DNA of 64,000 nt. It comes from Pseudofabraea citricarpa (lineage: Eukaryota > Ascomycota > Leotiomycetes > Helotiales > Dermateaceae). Below the pieces are notes generated by a model. It made no database searches, was not told where the DNA came from, and was given only the letters and a program-made list of their open reading frames with translations. The DNA lies in the NCBI GenBank assembly GCA_029641185.1, contig JAPWGK010000013.1, forward strand, positions 1,116,001-1,180,000, written 5' to 3'. Of the stretch, positions 33,085 through 44,632 are shown piece by piece. The stretch's first letter is position 1. Every line of letters starts with the position of its first letter. The position numbers were made by a program, and so were the translations under genes.

Positions 33085-35822
33085 ATGGCAGATAACGCTT
33101 CTCCCACAAGGCGACGCAAGGCTCAAGGCCTCTTAGCATCCAACCCGAAGAAGCCTAAACCAGAATGTGAGTCAAGCGCGAGCCCTCTCTGTTGCGTTGC
33201 TGCTCGAGCGAATAAATGCTAATCACATGTGATGCAGCAACATGGCCTATGAACAAGGCCCGAAGCCTTCCTGTCGAGATATTTGTTATAATCGCGGCCT
33301 ATCTACCACGGAGGACTATACAGGATATGCGCCTTGTCTGCAGAGAGTTTGAGGAGAAAGTCTCCGAGTACTTGTTCCGCATCGTGGTGGTTCCTTTCAA
33401 GCCTGAAATATATGGAATCACCCCTGAACCAGGTATTGGGAGAGGACAGCAAGAGACAATTTCAGTAAATGGATCAATCATGCTTCAGGATAAGGGCATG
33501 CGGGTATTTCACGGCTTTGGCTCGCATATAAAGAAGTTTGCCTTGTCCTTCGAATTCGACGAAGACAAATTAGCGAAACCACCCATCAAGACCGAGCAAG
33601 AAGCCATTACTTCATTCTGGGGAATATATCGGTGGCCTTTCAAGTCATACAATAGATATGCCCAGCTGGAAGGACTTGAACAGACGGCAGACGAGACTAG
33701 AACAATGGCGAAGGCCCTACGGTTTATCACGAATGCTTCTGACCTGGGCTTATCCGTCGATGGTGGATTAGGTTGGCTTGCAGGACCTGACATCAATCGC
33801 AAAGTTGTCGAACGTGGCCGCATGCCGAGTGTGTTTGGCGATTCGCGGTTCGTTTCTTACCCCGTAACGAACTTGGAGCGTGCTAGGAGAGTACAAACCA
33901 AATTGGCTCTTCATGCAACCCCATCTAACGAAGAAAAACTTGGGTTTGCCAGCGAAAAAGTCTTGCAAGAGAGAATGCTTCGTGACGCAGGCTACGAAAG
34001 GGATCTAAACCGTGCCGTGGATACTCTCGTATACACAGAAACCCTAACATTTCCAACATCATGCTCGCCACCAAGTTACCAGCAGCACTTCACCCGCTCC
34101 CAATCCACACGTGCTGACGCACCTCGAGGCTTCAGCCGTAGATCTACAATCAGATTACCTCCTGGTTATATGGTGCCTCTAGTGACGACAACAAACTCAA
34201 CTTCATCAAGTCAACCACTTGTCATTCTCGATCCCAATCTTGACTCAAATGTTGAGACTTCCTCACAAAGTGCCGCTACGTCAGATGACGAAGACGAAGA
34301 CTTTGAGAGCATCTTAGCATCTATTAGTGCTACAACTACCCAAACCTTTAGCAAACCAGAGTCTGCCCCACTAAAGCCGAACGATCTTACCAATGCCCAA
34401 AAGGAAATGTTGCTTGAAATTGAATGGGCACAGCGAGCCTTCATGCAGTCATATGCCATCGCGATCATAGATAATCTACAGACGTTTGAGGCAATCCGCA
34501 CTCTTACCATTGCGCGTTTGCCGAATCGACACCTGCCTATTCTGCGGCGTGAAGATTTTTGGGACAGCCTGCCACAACTTGAGAAGCTGTCGATAGCAAT
34601 AATTCCCGATTGGCGAGATGTGGTCAAGCTACCTACAAGCTGGGTCCAGGATGTGAGGGTTGAACCTTCCCGGTCTGTTTCTGGAGTTTATCAACTACTA
34701 ACAGAGCAAATTTCACGAAGAAAAAACATCACAAGTCTACACTTTGAGTGGCTATGTGGTGGGGAAGAAGCCCCCGGACTTTTTGCTCGTAACCAACATA
34801 TTCTTACAGCACCACTTGTTTCCAAGGCCAAAGAGATGGTCGACAGGCGCCATCAAGCCTCGCTTCTCGAGTTGCCATACATCAAGCACCTCTCACTCAA
34901 AAACTGCTGGATTAGCCCTCATGTTATGACTAGATTTGTTATGTCGTTAAAGGCGGCCAAGCTTGAAACCCTTTCTTTCGAGTCAATTTCTCTAAGCGCA
35001 CCCATACCACCTGGCATACTGCCACCTTTCTTGAATGGGCACCCTGCCAATAACCAAGCTGCACAAAATGCGCAAGCGCAAGCACAGATATTAGCGCATA
35101 ACCAGGCCCAAGCCAATGCCGTTGCGAATGTAGGGCTTGCCAATGGCTACCCTATATTAGCAAACTTGCAACATTTCACTGGACCACAACATCAACTGCC
35201 GCCACTTTTAGTTCAGTATTACGCCAATCAACAGGCGAACCTACAAGCAAACCTACAAGCAAACCAACAAGCAAACCAGCAAGCTGTTCAGCAACCACTT
35301 CAACCTCCTCAACTACCAGCAGGCGTACCTCCTTCAGAACCAGGTTCTTGGTACGATCAGCCACGTAAAGGATCCTGGGCTCACATTATCGATATCTTGA
35401 CACCAGGCCACACACTCGCAAATCTGCGTTTTGTTCGAGATAATGGTCCGCAGCCGCCACAACGGGCAGAGAGCAACTTACGAAAGCTTCAATTTGATTC
35501 GTGTGGCTACATTCGTCTACCACTTGATTACGACCAGACTATGTTGGATCCACCTGAGATACCTGCCGCACCCTCTGCTGCGTTTATTAAGCGATTAAAT
35601 GAGTTAGAAGGCTTGATGATGAAATCACAAGACTTTTATTTGGGCGTCGTAATAAACCACATCAATCATAGGGAGGAGAGAACCCTGGAAAATGCTTGGA
35701 ACATGCAAACCGAATGGGATGAATCACGCAGTACCCTAGCAGCTGAAGCCTTATTTGATGGTATACGAGCCCCTGGCCATGGTCGATTCACAGGATGTAT
35801 TGAGGCTCCCGAGCCGGTTTAG
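33085..35822 (+). CDS. F-box-like protein with Gln/Asn/Ala-rich insert
   Basis: Exons 33085-33166 and 33238-35822 give 888 aa. The 71-bp intron (donor GTGAGT, acceptor GATGCAG) joins KPKPE to STWPMNKARS in frame. A degenerate F-box lies at about 38-75 (LPVEIFVIIAAYLPRRTIQDMRLVCREFEEKVS), as in Skp1-binding ubiquitin-ligase adaptors. The remainder contains leucine-rich, strand-like pieces (ETLSFESISLSAPIPPG, LRKLQFDSCGYIRLPL) resembling the irregular LRR part of fungal F-box proteins. A low-complexity insert of about 100 residues (about 610-710) is rich in Gln, Asn and Ala (NQAQAQAN and repeated NLQANQQA). Target unknown. Confidence 0.83.
35226..35290 (+). repeat. Coding 12-bp repeat (Q-A-N-L/Q units)
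   Basis: Tandem copies of CAAGCAAAC plus a triplet encode QANLQANLQANQQANQQA inside the F-box-like gene. Seen directly. Confidence 0.8.
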
Positions 35823-36000
35823 TTCTTCTTTCTAGGAAATACGGATATCTGCTTTTAATTGTGCGTTTATACTTTGGTGGGATAGTCGGATGCTACACTA
35901 TAGAGACGACTCGTTCATAGTCACTCATCTCTCGCTTTTTTGTTAGACTAAAGGATATTACTGCTTGTCTGAGGGCATTTTAGATTTCTTGCTGCCATGT

Positions 36001-36053
36001 CGGAACCGGAACCGGAGTCAGAGTCAGAGTCAGAGTCAGAATCAGGGTCGGAG
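36001..36053. repeat. GGAACC / GAGTCA hexamer repeat
   Basis: Two to three GGAACC units followed by five GAGTCA/GAATCA units, seen directly. Confidence 0.88.
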
Positions 36054-36114
36054 TTCGAGCGGGTGTGCAGGTCAGGGCAAAGACATTGACGGAACCAGAA
36101 ATACATAAGGGAAC

Positions 36115-36140
36115 GGATGGATGGATGGATGGATGGATGG
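36115..36140. repeat. GGAT tetranucleotide microsatellite
   Basis: Six consecutive GGAT units. Confidence 0.92.
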
Positions 36141-36858
36141 ACGTCATGGCATCGTGTTGATTGTTGTTGTAACACACCGTGTATAGTTGTACTAGTAATG
36201 TCATAATGTCCTACATGGAAACAGATGCACCCTTTGATACACGATTTAGGTATGTTGCTTGCATGCTGGTTGCTTGATTCTGCGAGCGAGGCCGAGACGC
36301 GAGGCAAGATATAGATATGCTTCTATCCGACCGAGTAGCTCTTGCCGCGCGCGACTGTGCAGTGCAGCGTGTTCCCGAGTCTTGTCATCTAAATCTGCAG
36401 CTCTTTTTCTTGCCTGTCTGTGGTGGGAGTTCTGCAGAGCCAGGCATGGATTTCTTGCTGCAATTATGATGATGCCAAGTAGATATGCTGCAGACAGCAA
36501 GGTTGTGTATAGTACTGCAAGATCCAGATTGGTATTCATGCTATTAGGACTTGTGAGCTATGGGGGGTTTCTGTATTTATGAACGAATGAATACTCTGCT
36601 GGTGGATTTACTGAAGCCATCCCCCTGCCGTGGTGAGCATGAAGTAACTTGGTATCTTCAACTACTTTCATACATGTCCACACTTTATTTAAACCATACA
36701 AAGAGCCAAATGTGGAAGAAAACGATTTTGTTTACTACGTGACCAGCATTACTATGCTAATGAAGTACAAGCATTTTCGATAGAAAAAAAGCCTGTCCCG
36801 ATGATCACACCACAAAGCCCCATACTAACCCCGAAATGCCCAGCCGTAAAAAGATCAT

Positions 36859-37729
36859 CTAAGCAGCAGTAATAGCACGACGTTGACGAGCACCACGTTG
36901 TCTTGAGCTCAAGTGAGCTTCCTCACGTCCGACGACGGCCTCCGACTTCTGAACGACCTCCTCACCCTCGGTCAAGATCAGCTCGATGTGGCAAGGGTTG
37001 GACATATATGGGTTAATCTAGAGCAACATGTCAGTAAACTTCACATGGTGCTAGCAAATTCCGAGATGGTTTCTTACACGTCCGTGAGCGCGGTATGTTC
37101 TACGGCGCTGCTTTGGTGCCTGGTTAACTTGAATGTGCTTCACAATCAAGTTGCCAGTGTCGAGGCCCTTGGTGTCGGCGTTGGCCTCAGCATTCTTAAG
37201 AAGACCGAGAAGGAACTCGGCAGACTTGACTGGCCAGCGGGCGCGAGAGACACCGAATTGCTTTCCTGTAGAACATCCTATCAGCCCTCCTGTCCACCCT
37301 TCTACCATTTCTCCTGCGCTCGTAGTGACATACCCTGTGCAGCACGTCCGGTTCCACCAGCATAGCGTCTCATTGGGACTGCCTCCTTGTGTTCCTGAAC
37401 ATTCTCGAGGAACTTCAATGCGCGCTGAAGCTTCCATCCATTGATAGCTTGACTTTAGAACAGTTAGTATACCAACCCCGTAGAACCCAGGGGGGAAAAC
37501 TTTCCTACACTCTCTTGTGTTCTTGTAGCTCACTCGCAGATAGGATCCACGGGCTCTGGCCGACTTGGTCGGGTGAATCTCAGTTGCTGCGTATCGAACC
37601 TGCCGGGCAAAAAATCAGCATTTATATAAGTTGATATCGTCCCCGTCCACTTTTGCGTAGCCCTCGATCAATAACCCGGGTGTCCAATGTGCTTCAAATG
37701 CGCTCGTAAGGAAAGACTTTGCTTACCAT
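36859..37729 (-). CDS. RPL17: 60S ribosomal protein L17 (uL22)
   Basis: Exons 37729-37727, 37599-37511, 37452-37334, 37265-37078 and 37017-36859 give 185 aa, close to the 184 of yeast. The first coding exon is only the ATG, which abuts the donor (ATG|GTAAGC). It is followed by [21 protein letters not shown]. Conserved landmarks are [61 protein letters not shown] and [20 protein letters not shown], with a basic end ([16 protein letters not shown]). It lines the 60S exit tunnel. The junction of exons 2 and 3 reads NTR-D-QAINGW, about two residues shorter than the usual NTRE(T/A)AQAI, so that splice is the least certain. Divergent from RPS18. Confidence 0.95.
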
Positions 37730-38085
37730 CTTGTCGGCGGTTGATGGTCGTCGTTGGGTGTTTGCGTCGAAGATATTGGACAAGTCAAGTCACGAAAGCA
37801 ATCTGGAAATATTGTGGGATTGGGAAGCGAGTATCACACGTGACAGCAAAGTTTGCCCGCGATCCACCTTAACCCTAATAGGAATAGCCAATGTATTTTC
37901 GCTACTTCTGCTGCGAAGTAGATGATCATGTGAGTGTCTTACTTAAGCCACTCGCTCGGCAAATTAGCGTGCCTGCGCCTTAGCCTTCCCACACTAATCG
38001 AAATCGAAATCCTCAACTTTCTTTCGACAAACTCAAGCAGAGGCAGAGACAGACAGACAGCCAGTCCGTCAGTCAGTTGCCCATC
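37730..38085. promoter_or_regulatory. Bidirectional RPL17/RPS18 promoter with telobox and CACGTG box
   Basis: The 356 bp between the two start codons hold a telobox-like AACCCTAA at 37871-37878 (within TTAACCCTAATAGG) and a CACGTG palindrome at 37837-37842 (TATCACACGTGACAG), 28 bp apart. In Candida and other non-Saccharomyces fungi, ribosomal protein promoters are known to use Tbf1 (telobox) together with Cbf1 (CACGTG). The sites are seen; their function is inferred. CAGACAGACAG-type repeats precede the RPS18 ATG. Confidence 0.65.
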
Positions 38086-38783
38086 ATGTCGTTGGTTTCG
38101 TAAGTTCTCAATCTCCAACCTGAAGATTAAAAAACCGTTCATGCTAACATTTGGCAGAGGGGAGAAATCCAATTTCCAATACGTGCGCGCTTTCCCCTTC
38201 ACTCTCCGCACACTGCAAGGAAAGCAGCTGATGATGATGGTTAGATTCTCCGTCTGTTGAACACCAATGTTCGCGGTCAGGAAAAAGGCAATTCCCCCCG
38301 TAGTTCCATGATACAGGATCATTGGGCTAACATCACACAGTTATGTACGCGCTCACCAAGATAAAGGGTGTTGGTCGCCGATATTCCAACTTGGTATGCA
38401 AGAAGGCCGATGTCGACCTCAACAAGCGGTATGAATGACTAGAGAACAATGCGGGATGTTTGGAGGACTAATTCATGGATAGTGCCGGTGAGCTCACTTC
38501 CGAAGAGCTTGAGCGAATCGTTACCATCGTCCAAAACCCAACTCAGTACAAGATTCCATCCTGGTTTCTCAATCGTCAACGCGATATCGTCGATGGCAAG
38601 GACTCCCAAGTTTTGGCTAACGGTGTCGACTCCAAGCTTCGTGAGGATTTGGAGCGCCTAAAGAAGATTCGTGCTCATCGTGGTCTTCGTCACTACTGGG
38701 GTCTCCGTGTCCGTGGACAGCACTCAAAGACTACCGGACGTAGAGGTCGCACCGTCGGTGTCTCCAAGAAGAAGGGTGGTTAA
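38086..38783 (+). CDS. RPS18: 40S ribosomal protein S18 (uS13)
   Basis: Exons 38086-38099, 38158-38182, 38245-38287, 38341-38428 and 38483-38783 give 156 aa. The joined protein begins [19 protein letters not shown] and continues with the S13 core: [59 protein letters not shown] and [21 protein letters not shown]. It sits at the head of the small subunit, contacting the large subunit and the P-site tRNA. Intron 3 (38288-38340) has a GC donor (AAAAAG|GCAATT) with a normal CACAG acceptor. Only this junction restores GQEKVMYAL. Its end faces the end of SDO1. Confidence 0.97.
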
Positions 38784-39066
38784 ACGTGTTGCATTGGGTT
38801 TACGGCTGGATGGAGTGTGGTCTTGCGATGGGTACAGTGCGTTGCATACGACTTCATTATTCAGCATGAAGTGGGTATTCGGTGTATTTTCCTACATCTG
38901 GTTCATTTGAGCAAATCATCAAAAGTCAACACTTGCTCCACCATTTACTCTGTATGTGTGTGTATGTGATGTCATTCAATGATCGAGGGTCTCTGGAAGA
39001 GTGCTCGGAAATCCTTTTGACTCCTTTCATGCTCGCTAAATGCCGCAAAGGTATCTAAAAGACTTA

Positions 39067-39993
39067 TCATTCTTCATGAGTTACTGCCATGTCGAGTACT
39101 TCAACCCGACCCTGTCCTTTGGTTTCCCCTCCAATGAAGTCCGAAAGCCCCTTGAAAGCACCTGGCTCAACGAAACCAACCACTTCCCATTCCGAACCTA
39201 TGACATCTTGAGTCTCTACTTGCTCAACATAACTCAGGATCCTGTCCTTGACCGTGCTTTTAGCCTTTTCCTCCCCGTCCTCTGCATCAGCTCCCTTTGG
39301 TGCAGCGGTCTTTACAGATTGCTTCAAGATACTAGTTGGGCAGGTAATGCGTAATCTCATCCTTGCTCGTGCAACGGGTATTGGCTGGTGTAGAATCAAA
39401 GCCTTCATGGCCTCAAGAGCCTGACTCTTAGCACTTTTTGTTGCTACCACACCAGTCCAAACATGTTCTTTGACCTTGGGTTTCGCCTCTCCATCTTCTC
39501 CAGTAGCTGGTGTACCAGCGCCACTGCCAGGTGCACTCTTGTCTTGCTGTGCTTGGGATCCTTGAGAGCTTAACATATCCAGAGCCTTGTCGATCATTCC
39601 GGTAGTGTATACTCTCTTCGTCTTTGGGTCAACGAGTTTACTCGCCACGATGCTGACCACCTCATTATGGACTCGTTCCAGTTGCGCATGTCGCTCTTTC
39701 TCCCCCACTTGTAACTCTCCCTTGTTCAAAATCTCAAGGATGATGTCGTTCACTGGAGTCTTTGGTCCGAAAGCCTTCGCAAGATCCGCCGTGGGGGCCG
39801 TCTGCCCCTTGGAGACGTTGAGGAAGACGTTAGGAATTTGCAAAACATTATCCAGGTCCTTCTCGACACCGGAGCGCCATTCCAAAACCTTGTTCTTGTA
39901 GCATGCGATCTCGAAGCGCTTCTTGGCTTTCTTCAGTCGCACAAGAGAGACGTTGGTCAGCTTGATCTGGTTTGAAGGCTGGTTGATAGGCAT
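39067..39993 (-). CDS. SDO1: Ribosome maturation protein SDO1/SBDS
   Basis: Single exon, 308 aa, with the ATG at 39993 in a normal context. The SBDS N-terminal domain begins MPINQPSNQIKLTNVSLVRL, with RFEIACYKNKVLEWRSGVEKDLDNVLQ typical of the family, followed by DIILEILNKGELQVGEKER. The central helical domain (IVASKLVDPKTKRVYTTGMIDKAL) is interrupted by an acidic/Gly/Ala linker of about 40 residues (GSGAGTPATGEDGEAKPK) before the C-terminal ferredoxin-like part, which holds a second acidic insert (GADAEDGEEK). The yeast protein is about 250 aa, so these inserts explain the extra length. It helps the GTPase Efl1 to release Tif6 from late pre-60S particles. It lies next to RPL17 and RPS18. Confidence 0.95.
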   Translation of the reverse strand: MPINQPSNQIKLTNVSLVRLKKAKKRFEIACYKNKVLEWRSGVEKDLDNVLQIPNVFLNVSKGQTAPTADLAKAFGPKTPVNDIILEILNKGELQVGEKERHAQLERVHNEVVSIVASKLVDPKTKRVYTTGMIDKALDMLSSQGSQAQQDKSAPGSGAGTPATGEDGEAKPKVKEHVWTGVVATKSAKSQALEAMKALILHQPIPVARARMRLRITCPTSILKQSVKTAAPKGADAEDGEEKAKSTVKDRILSYVEQVETQDVIGSEWEVVGFVEPGAFKGLSDFIGGETKGQGRVEVLDMAVTHEE

Positions 39994-41492
39994 CTTGACG
40001 GTTTGTTCTGTTCTGTGGTATCTCAGAATTTATCTCGAGCGTCAACTGCGACTGAAGATAATTCTGGAGTCGATTCGCTAACTTTCATACTCGCTGATTA
40101 TTGTGCGGGATGACGCATCAGAGGAGGGGTCTAGTCACCTTATCGCTTTTGGAGGGTCACGACGTTAGGCAGCATATTAGATCCATCCATCTTCATCCAG
40201 CCATGGAGATATGACAGTCATATTCTGCGTTGATCTATTGTTACTAAATATTCTTTTGCGATTCAACCTATCGGGAATCGATGACAATCCAAGTTACTTT
40301 AATCGCCAACTCTATGGAACTCCTGGAAACAACGCGTGTCTGAAAAGCAGAGTAAATCATCTAAAATCAGCAAGTCAGCAAAACAGAGTGAGTCATGAAA
40401 AGCAAGTGAATCCTTGAAAGGCAGTAAATTATGAAGGGGGGTAGTAGTTGTTGAAAGGCATTACATAGTTATAGGTAGTCATTCAAAGGCAGTACAGAAC
40501 CAGAAATCAGTACATGACTATAAGCCTCCAAATCATCAAAAGCCGAGCAAGTAGAAGAAATAGATAGTCGAAAATCACTGTGAAGCTAAGATGCCAATGG
40601 AAATGTACTGTACTCTATGTTTTCGGAACTTTCCATTTATGTGGAATCACGAGATCTGCCCATCTAGCTAAAGAGTTTTGTCACAGCGGACACAACAGTA
40701 GTCTTTCCTCTACTTTATTATTGCATCCAACAACAAATACAGCTCGTTTCCAGCTTCATCGCCTATCGCAATGACACATTATTCATTAGATATGGCAGCG
40801 TTAATTGCTTATCAGTCTTCTTGAGAAGCTACCTTGATGGCATTTAGCATTTAAACAACGCAGCTGACCTTGTGGGTTACGAGTAATGGCACGCACAGGA
40901 CCGAGTGTTGTTAGAAGCACGGCGGCTAAATTGATATCGACCCACAAGCTGCATCCTGTCATCTTACCGCCTTCTACTATCTAATCGGTCCCTCGAGTGA
41001 CCGTCGTAATATGTTACGTTGATATTCAGTAAATGCCACGCTCAGTAAGCCGATAGATGTTAGATGACACTTGGACAAGTAGTGCGACATCAGAACTATG
41101 CCAACTTATTTCTAATGCGCGCCACGAAGACGATTCTTGACAACATCACTTTGACAGTTGGCAGAACGGGGCACTTTAACCATCGCCTATCACGCCTCCG
41201 AGCGTGCACGTATCAAATCCCCGTGCATGCTGTGCTCGGTGCTATATCGTATCCAGGCACAGGCACGGCTTATCAGCACGGGGACTGCGGAATCTACAAG
41301 GATCTAAGCACTGTTGAGTAGCTCATAGCAACCGAAGTCGCCCACCTTGAAACTCGTCGTCATTCCTCCAGCCTGCCTTCTCTTTATCACAACATCGATC
41401 ACCTCTCATCCATTTCCATCCCATCATTAGTTGGTGTGACTTGGCTTCATTTATCTCACTTTCAACTATCCAACCATCTAGTGGACTTCATC
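39994..41492. other. Intergenic region, divergent promoters
   Basis: Between SDO1 (-) and the carboxypeptidase gene (+). At about 40390-40500 three to four degenerate copies of TGAAAGGCAGTA recur roughly every 30-40 bp. The rest is unremarkable, with the carboxypeptidase leader at the end. No gene seen. Confidence 0.55.
40390..40500. repeat. Degenerate tandem copies of a TGAAAGGCAGTA element
   Basis: TGAAAAGCAAGT, TGAAAGGCAGTA, TGAAAGGCATTA and TCAAAGGCAGTA occur in order with spacings of about 20-40 bp. Seen directly; significance unknown. Confidence 0.5.
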
Positions 41493-43603
<2,111 letters not shown>

Positions 43604-44632
43604 GTATTGGTTAATATGAATGTTCGGAGTTACAGAAATGGTAAGAGCTGAAACCACAACAGCTGAGCATGGGTGTCTATATCTCAATATACTACGTAGA
43701 GAAATAAGCTTTCAAGAGAGTTGTGTTGTGTTGATGCTTGAATTTGATCACATGATTGTGTATTGATGTTAACATAACACATCCACCCTCTTGAGAGCAC
43801 AAGGCTCTTTTTCTAGAACTGCGATCTAGTAGTTGGTATCTTCCCAGTATGTACAGCGTATTTGGAGTGCGTAATAAGCCTTGACTCGGGCCAGTATGTG
43901 TTTTGCACGTGATTGATCAACGCCGGTATTTCCATGTCGCCGCAGACAACTTCACACTCTTACAGAACAGAAGCGATATTATTCACAATTGCGGGCACAA
44001 ACTACACTCTCGGGTGCGCGTACAGTCAACACTTTGACATACAGAGGGTGAGAGGATTTTCTCTTATCGGCTTTCAGTGGCTGCGATCAAGCACGCTGTG
44101 TAGTCTCCTTCTTCTTTGGTCGAAGTGGTGATCACTCACCGCACTGCCGACACGAGTTCGCAGGACAGTGCGCAATCCACAGGGATCACTTCATCACTCC
44201 ATCTATGGACAGTAAGTGATTGTTGGGCAAGTCATTCGATAGCTGTCATACCGGTTTAACAAAGTCACGATGGAGAAATTGTTTCAATTGTCTCTGGCTC
44301 TCGGGTTAGCGTGAGAATCGAGGTGGGATGGATGAGATGTTCAGGAAGGCAAGTAAATCCTTGCTTGCTTGTCCCACCTTCTATAGCCTGTCTTATCATG
44401 CAGCTCGAAGTGCAGACGCCACCTTACGGCCTTGATATCCAGATCTGAGCAGATATCACTGTCCCACTTTACAAGCAAAAGCCCAGGCACCATTGGCGAT
44501 CTCTTGAGCAGTTACATTTGTGCAATCCTTGCAGAAACCTCATCGGTCAAGCCGCTAAGGCCTCGGGGCTTTATAAACAGGTAGGGCCTGCATACTTTTT
44601 CTCTTGGTAGCCAAGCTTCAACTACCTCTGTC
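43604..44632. other. Intergenic region between the two carboxypeptidase genes
   Basis: The 3' flank of carboxypeptidase Y and the promoter of the next S10 gene. A CACGTG box lies at 43906-43911 and a GCTTTATAAACAG TATA-like element at about 44570. No gene seen. Confidence 0.55.

Larger units (their letters stand above)
35823..36858. other. Convergent intergenic region with microsatellites
   Basis: Between the F-box-like gene (+) and RPL17 (-). Two simple repeats lie at about 36001-36053 (GGAACC then GAGTCA units) and 36115-36140 (GGAT units). A 119-codon minus frame at 35948-36307 is only the translation of these repeats. No gene seen. Confidence 0.6.

Noticed and set aside
37600..37726. Intronic snoRNA in RPL17 intron 1 or RPS18 intron 2
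   Set aside because: A TGATGA-like C box appears in RPS18 intron 2, but no paired D box and terminal stem were found; the RPL17 intron has neither.
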